Below, piece by piece: positions 1 to 11,712 of a stretch of DNA of 64,000 nt (its first letter is position 1; each line of letters starts with the position of its first letter). The notes under the pieces were generated by a model. The model was not told where the DNA came from and made no database searches. It worked only from the letters and a program-made list of their open reading frames with translations. The translations under genes and the position numbers were made by a program. Source of the DNA: Polytrichum commune (lineage: Eukaryota; Streptophyta; Polytrichopsida; Polytrichales; Polytrichaceae); NCBI GenBank assembly GCA_950295325.1, contig OX485808.1, forward strand, positions 27,674,527 through 27,738,526. The letters run 5' to 3'.

Positions 1-661
1 TTGAGTAATAAAACAAAAATTGCATGAGCACATTAGCAAATCCAAATGAGGAACATGAAGATTGAGTATGCTATTATGAAGTCAAGGTCAATATATGAGG
101 AGCACTTGACAATGAAAATCATAAATGACACGTGATCATTTTTCTTTAAGGTTTGTGAATTCTTTACTTGGATATGAACATATACTTGGAGTTCCATACA
201 TCTCATTGGTCCCCACTAAAGAAAACACTCCTCCAAGTGTAAGAACCCAATCTTGAAGTTGGGGTCCAATATCGACTATGCAAATAACATTCGTTATCCT
301 CAATGAGAATGATTTATTTTTTATTTTATTTTAAAATATTTTTTAGTCCATGCAACCACCTCTGCCTGTTTGTAGCAATGTACACATTTACATTACATTC
401 TTTTGAAGCATGGACATGTGAACGACTAAATTTGTTTTAATGTTCAACAAATCTTAACTTTACAAATTAAACTTGCCATCCATAAGGTCAAATCCATCAG
501 TATAGATACACTATTTTATTTTTATTTTGAATTGTGTTGAATTGGAATAAACCTTTTTACACAATTTTAATTTGGAGAGATTAAGACTCGGGACTTTTAG
601 GGGTTAAGGGGCGTTTCAAACCCTCAAAGTTTCTTGGATCTAGACCCTAATAAGTGAGTTC
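1..661. other. Non-coding, dispersed repeat remnant
   Basis: No coding sequence is supported here. The first ~60 bases (a stretch reading about 'attagcaaatccaaat') resemble one end of a dispersed repeat that recurs near 28,160, 29,760 and 56,490. The rest is AT-rich DNA without recognisable structure. Confidence 0.5.
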
Positions 662-1054
662 GAGCTTGTTTACACAAAAGCCATTATGCCATGGCTTTTG
701 AGAATCCTTGAATTTCCATTGGTTGAGAGTGTCATGGGCCCCTGCTTTAAGTTTACACAAGATAGTTTCGAACCACAACCCACAACATATTTAGCGGATG
801 AAAAATCTACATGAAATCCCGTATGACAAGTATGGAAACCATTGACCAAGATTACAAGAAACACATATTTGGGACAACTCTTGAAGATAAGCATGACAAA
901 ATTTTGCAACAAATGTTTGGGGTTTACACTAAGGATTTGAGCCCTCCAAAAAGCATTGGCTACATTTTATGGACTTCTTTATGGTCACATCTAAAAGTGG
1001 GGTACCGTGGTAATTTAAGAGCCATGAAATAATGCCTCTGGTGTAAACAAGCCC
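662..1054. mobile_element. TIR element (MITE), ~393 bp
   Basis: The left end (GAGCTTGTTTACACA, then a CATTATGCCATGGCT-like stretch) is matched in inverted orientation by the right end (reverse complement GGGCTTGTTTACACC, then CATTATTTCATGGCT). The inverted repeats run about 35 bp with a few mismatches. The interior has no convincing protein. I could not define a clean target-site duplication. It abuts the next TIR element, so the two sit end to end. Confidence 0.6.
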
Positions 1055-1057
1055 TTA

Positions 1058-1544
1058 GGGCCACTTCACACACGAGACTAAAAGAGCCCGTGACCCCTAC
1101 ACTTCAAGCACTCTCATTGGTGGAAAAGGCGGAGTCCGTCCAAGTTCACTTCACACTATGCTTGAGGGACCAACGGAGTAAGTGAATGCGAGATGGATGT
1201 AAAGTCTACATGGATTCCTACATGACATCGAATGGATCATGTTTCATAATCACTTGGACTATTTTCAAAAACCACCTAACACAAAACTAGGAGACCATGG
1301 CACTATGAACGCTCACAACCGTTGATTTATTCTATTTTATCACGTGTGAAGATCCGCATGAATAGAAATTCATTGAAATAGCATTCAGTTGAGGACCCAA
1401 TCACATATGACTTCACACTACACTTGAGGGTCCGTGACTACACTAGATGATTTTGGAGGTGTCTTGGGATGGCCTTTGAACACTTTCTTTTGGGCTCTCA
1501 CAATTTCATGGTCACGGCTCTTGGGCTCGTGTGTGAAGTGGCCC
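1058..1544. mobile_element. PIF/Harbinger-like MITE
   Basis: The ends form inverted repeats starting GGGCCACTTCACACACGAG, and the similarity extends through a GAGCCCGTGACC-like stretch. The left flank is TTA, the usual PIF/Harbinger target, but the right flank reads AAA, so the duplication is imperfect. Related ends occur near 3,098 and 15,721. The interior is non-coding. The family name is inferred from the ends only. Confidence 0.5.
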
Positions 1545-3734
1545 AAAGTTCAATCTAAATTAAAAACCCAGTTATTTGTTATGCTTTGTGTCCGTGCCCG
1601 CAAGACAAAGCTATGAAATTGTGGGTTTTTGACTTGGTCATCAGCCAATGAATGACTCTAAAATTAGAAAGGAGGCCATTGCCATTGATTAGTGGGAGCC
1701 AACGATTGTTGGATTTGTCCATCTTGCTCAAAAGTCGAGGCAACTTTTTGGACACCCACCTTTGTTTTTGGTATTTTATCCGCGAGTTATTAGAAGGATG
1801 ATAGGTTTGTAGTTAGGGGAGGCGGGCCGAGTCAAGGTGGGTCTCATGATTTTCATCCAATTCCGGGCCAATTTCAAGGCATATTATTGCATGTCCATGT
1901 GGGATGAAATCCCCCTAACATCATTTCCGTCACTATTCTTCAATGTACAATCTAATTATGGCCGTGTCATGATACGAGAAAGTTTTTGTCTTGGGGAGTG
2001 TGCACGGGCAATTCACCCAATGTATTTTGCAATGTTTCAATGTTATGTTTTAGTGTTCCAATATTACATCCTTAACTCCGTAATATCAACATCCATAGTG
2101 TCACACACTCTCTAATATCCCGAAACCCTAGGGAACGGGTGTTTGTAGTTCAAATCTCACTCCTTATATTCACATTTCTCTCCCTTATATCACAAAATTT
2201 CTCATTAATGCAAACCATCCAAGAAGTCAACCCACACCCTCGCATTGCACCATGTGTCAACATGTGGAGAGTCAACTTTTTATTCTTATTCTTCTTCTTA
2301 TGCCACTTGTTGAATGTTGGTGCATGTGTCCGCCACATCGCCCGGGAAGGCCAAGTGGAGTGGACCACACTAGCATAGGTGACGAGAGAACAAATTTAAA
2401 TTGTCCTCACATTTTCTTTGTGTTATTCCATAATGTCACATGCTACACTAATTCTATAGTATCATGCATCCATGTGACACACTACAAACCTTTGTATTAT
2501 CACGTGCACTTTGGTTGCCACAAGTGTGATACTACGGAGTTTAGAGTGTACATTGCACAAATGTTTCATATTTAAGTGTATGTGGTAGATCAATGTTCCC
2601 AATTTGATCCCTAGAACATCTCAACATTAAAGAACAAGGTGGGAGTGGAATTTTGATGTATCCCATGATGCTTCCTTCGGGGAACATCAAAACCCTAGTC
2701 CCACCTTCTTCTTTATGAAAGTTTGAAGTTGTGGATAGCATAGCTCGAATAAGTTGGGAGGAAGATGTCGGTTTGAATCCCACCACCCACATTTGCAATT
2801 TTGTAACATTAAAGTATCATTTCACACAAATGATATATTTTTAAGCATCACCATTAAAAAAAAAATCAAGTCCTTTGAGTTCATGCTCAACTCTTAAACA
2901 TTGACATTGGCACATTAAAACATTGAGTGCTTGTAATTATTTGATAGAATGTGAACATATACCCGTATGTGGTCCCCAAGGTGATATACTTTGCCATTTT
3001 TGACGCGGCCATAATTAACTTGTGCATTCAAGACTAGTGATATAAACTATGTTGGGGAGCGAAATCCATCGTTCTACTATCCTACGATCTAAGTTAGTAA
3101 GGGCCACTTCACACACCAGCCAAGGGCCGTGACCATGTAATTGTGAGGGCCCTAGATTCTCATCCAAAGATTGTACCATAAGAAATGGGAAAGCCACAAT
3201 TATATGCTCTACTACTTGCCATGGAACATAATAAGAACCTCACCATGAATACATTCATATGTTCATATAGCCTCAACATTATATGCGTACTCAACCACAC
3301 TTGCCACCCCTCATTGCAATACAACCATCCATACAAACTCCTTATCACCCGCATCATTCACACTACAACAAAATTCACCCCACAATGTCACCATCTGTAA
3401 AGTCAGAGCCCACACAAACATCCACATTAATGATGAGGCAAATAAATTAGCCAAAAAGGTGGCAGAAGAAGCCGTGCAATTTGGAGACCCCCTTTCACCT
3501 CGACGGACACCAAACCCCCTTTTACACCAAAACCTATTTTGGGTCCATCTACGAAAATAGGTATTAAGCCACCCCCACACTACCCCATGCATATGGACAT
3601 CGCATGTATGTTTCATAACAAAACATCAACGCTCTTTTTTCTTTTCTTTCTTTAAGGACAACACTTCTCCCGTCACTATTCGTGAACAATGCCCAACCAA
3701 TCACAACGATATTTTTCCGAATACTGCACTAAAT
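1545..3734. other. Intergenic, no gene seen
   Basis: I see no supported gene. Short open frames lack motifs and overlap each other on both strands. A single isolated MITE end (GGGCCACTTCACACACC, near 3,101) matches the end of the 1,058-1,544 element without a recognisable partner. Confidence 0.5.
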
Positions 3735-4020
3735 TTAGTCATGTTAGTGTGGGTGGAAAATTAGCGTGGGCCACACTCTTTTTTCTAGTCAAGACGGAAT
3801 TAATGTGGGTCCAAGACCCCGGGTCTTCCTCTAAGTCTTCATCAAGAGTTCCGACCAACACTTTGAACATTAGTTATAAGATAAAATTGGCACAAAATGA
3901 AATTATCGCGCACATTGATTTTCTAGAAGAAAACGATTAATATGGCCTACACTAATTCTCCACTAGAAATTTAGCATGGGTTGAGACACAATTCATGTGG
4001 CCCACAATAACATGACTATT
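3735..4020 (-). repeat. Dispersed repeat family C, copy 1
   Basis: Copy of a ~330-bp repeat that recurs at 8,130-8,470 and 16,830-17,180 in the opposite orientation. Shared landmarks are the 'cccacactaatt' and 'ttagtagaaa' blocks, a 'gtgggcca' motif near each end, and a central segment around 'gggtcttggacccac'. Purine/pyrimidine-rich ends suggest a MITE. No TSD was defined. Confidence 0.55.
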
Positions 4021-4173
4021 TAGTGTACCTTCATAACATGTAGATGACAATGAGCATGTAATAAAGTTCGTTGGATCGTAGTCACATGAGTGATTCTACG
4101 TCTCATATCTTATAATTGAGACACACTAAACTCAAATCTAAACTCAAGAGTATATTGACAGTAATCAATGTTG

Positions 4174-4727
4174 CACCATCTATGGTATTTAGTGTCATGT
4201 ACGCTAATTGCAGAGCGCCTATAATAGATGCCTAGAGGCGTCAAAGTGTCACATATGCCAATTTCCATCAACATAAGTATTCTTTTCTATATGATACTAT
4301 TCATCAACATAAGTAGTTTTTTTTTTACTTGAGTATTATTTACATGATGAGAATTAGTGTAGCACATTGGGATACTTGGGATGATAGTTTTCCATTTTAG
4401 TATGGAAGGGGAAGATATTATTGAGCATATTAGTAGCAAGCGTCATGTGTTTCACATTTAAGTATGCAAGAAGAATATATTCTTAAATGTATATACTAAT
4501 GACAAGTGTCATTTGTGTACACTTTAGTTAACTTGCAGTGCATTGTGTACTATAGACATACACCTCATAACACTAATCAACATACTCATGCCAAGATATT
4601 AAATGTCAAGTCTCATGAGGTGACACTACCAATGACGTCGATCAGTAGTGTAACCTAGCATATGCCTCAACATAGGGTAAGTGACACTATTACGCAGGTG
4701 ACACTAAATACCATAAACGGTGTAGTG
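4174..4727. mobile_element. CACTA-like TIR element, copy 1
   Basis: The right end, read inverted, is CACTACACCGTTTATGGTAT and continues TTAGTGTCAC. The left end is CACCATCTATGGTATTTAGT. A second, divergent copy of the same length lies at 30,347-30,922 with the same internal order, including 'catgccaagatatta' and 'gtgtaacctagcata'. The CACTA start suggests that superfamily. There is no transposase, so it would be non-autonomous. Confidence 0.5.
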
Positions 4728-5226
4728 ATTTTAGGATAGCTCGAGTTGGACCGTGGGCCCCCACCAACACATGTTCAAATAGCTAGGGAATGTTATGCAT
4801 ATGAAGTGTTCTAACCATAGTCATTATTTGGTCGTGTCTATATTGCAAACACGGTTTTGTATACAATTGACACAACCGTATGTGCGTGTGTATACACACA
4901 CATTCAAGGCTCATGAAAATATTTTTATTAAATAAGATTTGCCATTGTGGTGACACAAAGGCACTTACAAGTTGCGGACATGGAGTGATATCAACAAAGC
5001 ACCAAATGATTTGTAGCTCAATGTTCAACTCTACTTAGTACTTACTCAACACAAAACACCTACCCTAAATGCACTAAGTAGGGAGACGATGCTAATTGTA
5101 GGTTGGTGTTAATGAGAGATGCTTCACCTTGTATTTTGGGTTATCTCTGCAATTGAATTTTTGATTTGTGTGAAAAAAGAAAGAAATAGATGCTTCACCC
5201 TTAATCAAAGTTGCAATCTTCAATAA

Positions 5227-5496
5227 ATAGATAAAAAAATAACCAACGTTGGGCAATCCAACATGAATTTGAGCCCGTTGGCCCTACCTTGCTCAAGAAT
5301 CCTCTTGGTGCACGGTGGGGTTTACTGCCTACCTTGCAGTGGGCGGGCTCTTGGCTTCCTACTTACCTACCTAGTTTTCTCTGTCAAGTAGAGAGAAGAT
5401 TTCACAATAGGAATCGAACCGCCAACCACTTCATTCGGAAATGAGCACCTCTCCACTATCATCCGGTAGTTTGGGGCCATCTCAGACCACACCCTT
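5227..5496 (-). mobile_element. tRNA-derived SINE, full-length copy
   Basis: Read on the minus strand, the element has a pol III A-box-like block (GGATGATAGTGGAGAGGTG, near 5,445-5,465) and a B box (GGTTCGATTCC, 5,410-5,420), spaced as in a tRNA-derived SINE head. The body ends in ACGGGCTCAAATTCATG, a GTTGG/CCAAC hairpin and a T-rich tail. That 3' segment resembles the end of the LINE copy at 13,632, which suggests the SINE borrows the LINE's reverse transcriptase. A second head lies at 10,880-11,015. Confidence 0.7.
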
Positions 5497-5560
5497 GAAT
5501 GTAAACTCGAGCCTAATGGCTACCAGGCTTATCCGTTGTTAAACCTGGGTTTACCCTTGA

Positions 5561-5588
5561 GTTTCGGATTCGGATTCGGATTCGGATT
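5561..5588. repeat. Hexanucleotide microsatellite (GGATTC)n
   Basis: Four to five GGATTC units in tandem. It produces a spurious Arg-Ile repeat in one frame. No function is inferred. Confidence 0.85.
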
Positions 5589-6261
5589 ATCACCATGGTT
5601 AGGGTTTCGATTAACATGACCACTTTAAAATTAAAGAATAATCTTGACATCGAGTTCATGTGATTTTTGCATCCACTACCAACATGTGAGTCATAAACAA
5701 GCGTCATGCACAGGCACATGCAAATCTACCACAGTGATAGATTTATGTACTTTCCAACGACGCACAACAATTTGCCCATGACTCATATGCTTGTAGCGAT
5801 CTTTATTCCAATCATGAAACTTGAAATGGCAATTTGCTCGATCCACAATTGCTAGCAAGATGAGACAACTTCCAAGCTGATCCAACAACTATAAATGTAT
5901 GTGCAAGTGTCGAATTGCCCACAATAGGACCACATACCTTAAAAGATAGAATTTTGTAAAGAGATTCTTTTAGGGTGAGTTTATGTAAGATCTTCCAAGC
6001 ATCTCATAACATAATTCACTTACGGAGGTGCATGGAATTCCAAGTATGATCTTGAAAAGAATGATTGTCGGATTGTTCTATAAGAGCATTTATTGATGGG
6101 CTATCATTTCACATTGTTGACAATCTCAGCAAGTCTTTAACTCTCAATTAATGAAGACACAATCTAGACGAAGACTCAAGAACATCATAAATTCTTGGTT
6201 TTAATGAACTTATCCTTAAAGTGTCTTGAAGAGGGATGCAACTGTGGGTTTCATCCAGTAA

Positions 6262-6490
6262 TTTGGGCATAATTGGTTGAGATCCTAGTGTTTCCAAGTC
6301 CAACCGGTGATACATTGACATCCTACGGTTTTCTTTTATTAAATTGGGGGGTATATTATATAGATTATTTTAAAATGATCGGTAATTTTCATGCAGTCTT
6401 GAACTTCAACCGGTTATTTCTCAAACTCAACCGGTTCATCTGTAACTAACTGTCGGTTCTCCCTGATCATTGGTTTGATCCTTGTTTGAG
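6262..6490 (+). repeat. Dispersed repeat family E, copy 1
   Basis: Copy of a ~220-bp repeat marked by 'tgtttccaagtccaaccggt', a central 'tgatcggtaattttcatgca' and the doublet 'aaccggtt ... aaccggttcatctgtaact'. Other copies are at 8,812-9,015, 14,836-15,050, 16,316-16,470 and, inverted and partial, 31,310-31,560. It lacks clear TIRs or coding capacity. Confidence 0.65.
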
Positions 6491-6958
6491 AAAACTGTCT
6501 ATTAAGAGCTCGTTAGCTTTTCGTGTACCGGATTCTACTTTTTGGATCTATTTTATTGTTTCAAAAATTTTGAGAGGATTTTAGGATTTGAAATAGGGTA
6601 TGCATATGGGACCCATTGTTTTAAATCTTGGAAGGCAAGGTCAGCTTGGCCCACCCTTTCTAGTGGGACGAGTTAGAAAGCCGTCTTTTGATGACTCGGT
6701 TATTAGAATAACCCGGCACAACTTTTTGTGTATGGTAATTTAAACATTATAAAAAAGTTGGGTGATTTTGTCTTATTCTAATAAATTCATGGTTTTGAAA
6801 CTGTCCCTAGGGTTTCATCTACTTTACTCAATGGATAACTCTATTAACATATACATGGATGGTTCAACTCGATTTGTGGTAGCCATGTAAGTTGAAAGTG
6901 GACAAATTATAAAATGTATTTAACACATATTTGACCCTATAAGTAACATTAGGGAGCC

Positions 6959-7160
6959 TGAGTACAGTCTAATGAGGTTAAGTTGAAATCAATGATAAAT
7001 TTGTAAAATTGAGTTTTTCTAGAGGTTCTTAATGTAGCTGCCATAAATCCGAAGCGTTGTGAGTACAGTCTAATGAGGTTAAGTTGAAATCAATGATAAA
7101 TTTGTAAAATTGAGTTCTTCTAGAGGTTCTTAATGTAGCTGCCATAAATCCGAAGCGTTG
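6959..7160. repeat. 101-bp direct tandem duplication
   Basis: Two adjacent units, 6,959-7,059 and 7,060-7,160, are identical except for one visible T/C difference (gagttttt versus gagttctt). The near-identity implies a recent duplication. There is no coding content. Confidence 0.95.
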
Positions 7161-8129
7161 TGAATGCCGTAAATTCTATAACATTACCTAAGATTCAAGT
7201 AAATATGAACAAAAGACTTATCTAAAATAATCAAGCATATGATAACATTGGTCATGGTGTCGAAACATGCACATTCCAAACAAAATTATATTGGGGGGGG
7301 GGGGGACACTAGAATGGATACCCTAACACACATAGTTTAAGAAGCAATGTGATCAAATCTCACTATGGATGTGTACTTTTCACAAATAATGCAATATGCA
7401 AGTAGTCTACAACATGTGACAATAAAAGGCTTAGTCCACATCTAAGACTAGTTTTTCTACCACTTATATTAGAGGGTTCACCAATAGAACTACATATAGA
7501 CAACTTCATTATGTCCCAAAATCATGTGTAAGTGTTAAAGATCTATTTGATAGTATATAATTTAGTGAAACATAGGGTGAGTTTTAATGTTATCAAGAGT
7601 TTATTACCCACCAATGTTGAACCTCTATATAGGTAATTGCATGGAATCGCCAACGAAAAGATTTGAAAGAACTTATCCAAGTGACATCAAAATTGGAATA
7701 TGTTATGCCTATCATATCGATACTCGGTGGAAACTAGAAGTTGGAAGAATCTTTATATACCCAACCCGATATTTGGGTCAATATCATCAAATTACCATAT
7801 CGATGTTAGGGGAAGATTACCTAAGCGTGAAAGTTTTTGGATGGTATATGAACCCGAATGGATACAAGAAAATAAGAAACAAAAATGTTTTCAAGTACCG
7901 CAATCTTAGCAATAAAATGTATACCTTCATTCTATACACCCGGTAGTGTCAAACAAAGATGATATTGATACAAACATCATCATCCCAAGAGACAAATGTC
8001 AAGTACAAGTGTATGTCTCGTATGTATCCAACATATAAACTTGACCCCTTACAAGTTTTGTGGTTGTTTCATCTCAAATGACTATGGCTAGATTGTTGTG
8101 AAGCTACACTAAATAATCCTATAGTTGTG
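7161..8129. other. Intergenic with G-tract
   Basis: No gene is supported. A run of about 13-14 G lies near 7,292-7,305. The 119-codon open frame at 7,587-7,946 overlaps a second frame of similar quality and shows no recognisable motif. Confidence 0.45.
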
Positions 8130-8470
8130 GGCCGCAACAATTTTTCAGAGCCCGCGTTGATTCCCATAATGAGAATTAACGTGGGCCAAAATAGTTTTCA
8201 ACCCATAGTAACTTTTTAGTAGAAAGTTAGTGTGGACCACATTGATTGTATTTCTAAAACATTAATGTGGATGATGATATTTAAATTTTGCGCTACTTTT
8301 GTCCTGTAACTAATATTCAATGTGTTGGTTGAAAGCCTCCAAAAGGATTCAGGGGAAGCCCTAGGGTCTTAGCCCCACGTTAATTCCACCCGACTAGAAA
8401 AGATCAGAGTGGCATGCACTATTCATTTCCATGCTAAATTTCCACCCACAGTAATAAGGATTTTTAATGT
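8130..8470 (+). repeat. Dispersed repeat family C, copy 2
   Basis: Same family as 3,735-4,020 (inverted) and 16,830-17,180. Landmarks are 'gtgggcc', 'ttttagtagaaagtt', the 'ggggaagccctagggtctt' block and the closing 'ccacccacagtaataa'. Non-coding. Confidence 0.6.
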
Positions 8471-8811
8471 ACTTATGATGCCCAATGAACCTTAAAAAAA
8501 ACCCTCCATACTGCATACTATATAAAAGCTTTATCTATGTTGGATGGAAGAGAGATACGCTTGTACGTGTTAATGCCTCTCATCCACGAGTGTCATATTT
8601 TCAACATTATAAAAGTCCCACATGGATGAATGGTCCGTTTATTATTTGGATGAAAAAACCCATGTCTTGGGAGCTGAATAACTGCATGCAGTCTGAATGA
8701 TTTCATTATTCGATTCAGCTTCTGTAGTTTGGAGCTTGTTTGGAATGCCAATTTTTGCCGGGCTTTAGCAAATTTATGGCAATGATTCTTGGAGCCGTGT
8801 CTGGTGAGAAT

Positions 8812-9015
8812 TTTGGGCATAATCGGTCAAAACCCTAGTGTTTCCAAGTCCAAATGGTTACATGTTGCGATCTTTCGGTTTTTCTTCATTAATTTGAGGT
8901 ATATTCCACAAATTCCCCTAAATAAATCGGCAATTTCCTGCAGTCTTGAACTTCAACCGGTTAAATCCCAAACTCAACTGGTTCATCTGTAACTAGCGGT
9001 CATTTCTCCATGTTC
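8812..9015 (+). repeat. Dispersed repeat family E, copy 2
   Basis: Matches family E from 'ttgggcataatcggtcaaaa' to 'ggttcatctgtaactagcgg', with the paired 'caaccggttaa' and 'caactggttcat' motifs. Non-coding. Confidence 0.65.
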
Positions 9016-10879
9016 ATGGTCTTGGAGTCCAAGCCGATGGTCTTGTACTAATTTACACCATTTAGGGCATTTAAGTGTCGCTCACTATTTGGTAGTACGA
9101 AATTCTATGACTCCTCACTACACAGAATATGATATTTAGTATTTGGTTATATTTAGTGTTGTTATCACCCTACCATGCTCAACACTAATTTTCAATTCTT
9201 TGACAATTAGTGTTAGACATAAATGTGCCGCTACCTTCCCTACTGCCACCTCCCTTATTATATCCTTTTTTTTTCATATCCTTACTGAAACTAAATTCAA
9301 ACATGTAACTTCCACATAGTACCATAGTTTATGTTTAGTGTTTGAGTTTACATTTGATGTTACTTACTTTCATAGGGTTATTGATATTTAATATATGCGT
9401 TTGTATTCAGTATATCAAACACTAAATATCTTATTTTGTGTAGATAGATTTACTTTTTGAAAACCAACCACACTTAATTGCATTATTCGGACATGATAGG
9501 ACACAAATGAGTTTATTCGAGTTATTAACATAAAGTTACAATATGTGATCGCTACAATGGTTACAATAGATGTTGTGGGTCACACACACTATGTACCTTA
9601 TTTTCACACTCAAAACATTGGGGATAATGTTGTAGGTGCACAATGTTTATCAACTCATGGTATAACAGTAGAGGTCCATTTTGTAGGTTACAATATTGTT
9701 ATTTGATTGAGAACAATATGCATTTGTAAGGCCTCCAGCCTAGGGGAAGGAGGGTAGGTATCTCATGGGGGGCAATGGCAAGTGTAACTAGAGCTGTGCA
9801 ATATTTTCTTGCGTGATGGTGTATACTATATGCTGCACTATAAGGCTGCCCCTAGTAACTCATACTGTACAAATATGCCCACACTACACACAGTTCAAGG
9901 TGGTTGTGACAGTTCAACTTTTTTTTGTGGGTTCTCACTATATTTGGTAATCGGAGACTTTTTCATATTTTGAGACTATTTAAGGACACAGTTTTCAAAT
10001 AAACAAGATATATATTCAATGTGACTTAATAAAGTGGTTCGCATGAGTGACACTAACCGACTTGGTACAAATACATGTCATCATAATAAGAAATTGAACT
10101 ACATATTAAACCATTTGCATTTATTTTTAGAGTTTCCAAAGTCTCTAATTAACGAATATAGCGATAGTTGCCTTTGATTGTAGTTATTGTGTGGCACCAT
10201 GAGAGAACATGAAGGCTAAAGTCTTAAGAGGGTATGTAGGAGGACATTAAGATATAACACAAAGTCAACACCAAAACCCATAATCTACTTTAGTCCCCAC
10301 TCCATAAACGGTAGTAACATGAGAGACGATAGTTATCCACTACAACCACAACGATTCCTTGTGTGTAAACACAAAATATCGTGGTTTGTTGAAGGTGGGC
10401 CCGAACCACAACCGCTTAAGTAGTTGTGTGTAAACGGCCCTCCAATTGTTACAATGAAGTGGAGACAAAGAAACACCTTAAGTCTCGGGCTTTGTGGCTT
10501 CTCGGTAAACTCTTCCATAATGGATGTAAGGGCCCCTAATAAAAACAAGTTCTCCTATAACTTAAGCGTCGATTCATTCCAACTAGACTTCAATACACCA
10601 ATTTAAATTATTTGATACCTTTCGTTTGGCGTCAAGCCTTTAAAATAATCAATATAGGTTATAAAACCCCTCGATATGTTTTCACCTTCCGAATGGATGA
10701 GTTCACCTCCACTAGATAGGGTCATTAGTGTCACCTTTTGAATAAAGTGACTTACTGCATCGACTTATAATTCCAAGTTACTAAGGTTAATTTCAATCTC
10801 ACTTTGTAACATGTGAAGATATGTAGATATGTGTGAGTGTGTCTTTTAACTTTTCCTTCTCCTTATTTGGAACATAGGA
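9016..10879. other. Intergenic, no gene seen
   Basis: AT-rich DNA. Many short 'atttagtgtt' and 'cactaaata' motifs recall the CACTA-like ends but form no defined element. No open frame here has supporting motifs. Confidence 0.45.
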
Positions 10880-11015
10880 GACGCTTTTGACCACTTGGCT
10901 AGTTTTCCGTCAAGTAGAGAGACAATTTCACGGCTAGGAATCGAACCACCAACCACTCTGTTCGGTTTGGGTACCTCTCCACTATCATCCAATAGTTTAG
11001 GGTCATCTCCAACCA
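10880..11015 (-). mobile_element. tRNA-derived SINE, head of second copy
   Basis: On the minus strand the same head is present as at 5,227-5,496: a GGATGATAGTGGAGAGGTA A-box region, then GGTTCGATTCC as B box, then the CTCTCTACTTGAC block. The 3' body with the GGGCTC/ATTCATG tail is missing, so this copy is truncated or recombined. Confidence 0.65.
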
Positions 11016-11301
11016 GTCTTTTAACTTATTCAATGCAAAGCAAAACAAAAAGAAAGAAAGAAAGACGACTCCCATGTTGCCACTGGTGTGAATTATGGTG
11101 TTGCTTCATCCTCGAGTTGGTCTGAACTTATGTAATCCAATGTTTTATTTTCTCTTCTGACCTTGTTCTAGTACCATAGTTATTATCGCAACAAAAGTGA
11201 GCATGCCAAACATTTGTGAAATGTTAGAGAAATTAGTGTTGTTGGTCACACCGACAACCCTATTTAGTGTAGACAACCACCACGAAACCCTAGCCCACGA
11301 A

Positions 11302-11712
11302 CTAGCCCACACTTCTATTCCACATACCGACTCGGTCGCCATTGGGTATCTTAAATTGCGACTTGTGGCCTCCAAGGAAGTAAAACTCTACACCATTGAC
11401 CGGGTCTTCTAGAAGGGTCAACCTCACCGTATGCCATTTCCATGTAAAAAAGTTGTGCGAATAGTCCATCCACTTGGCATCCCCCCATTGGTCCACCTTG
11501 GCGTGGTTATCAAATGGGGCGGCCATGTCAGCTCAAAGGGGTACAAGGCCCCCGGTTTTAATGGGGACCGCCACCTCACACATGGAGCCGTTGGACCGGG
11601 TCCGATCGATTGCCTTCAACAAGGTCCGAAGATTAAAGTGGGCCCATGCAAGACCGGGTTTCGGAGGCTCTTTCTCACATAGACCTATTGGACGGTGGAC
11701 ACTAAAGGTGAG
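11302..11712 (-). pseudogene. Unidentified broken coding fragment
   Basis: One minus-strand frame stays open for about 130 codons apart from a single internal TGA near 11,538, and it has ordinary amino-acid composition. The segment includes GLAWAHFNLRTLLKAIDRT, then after the stop DQWGDAKWMDYSHNFFTWKW and a hydrophobic FYFLGG. It ends at a stop just before 11,302. Codon GC is higher than in flanking DNA. I do not recognise the family. It could be a captured host exon or the relic of a mobile element. No start codon or promoter can be assigned. Confidence 0.35.

Noticed and set aside
2139-2798. Overlapping open frames on both strands near 2.1-2.8 kb
   Set aside because: They overlap each other, contain no motif, and have the composition expected by chance.
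7292-7305. G/C homopolymer tracts (7,292; 12,839; 28,302; 29,897) as functional G-quadruplexes
   Set aside because: Single uninterrupted runs in repeats with no neighbouring G-runs to pair with. Replication slippage or assembly length errors are simpler explanations.
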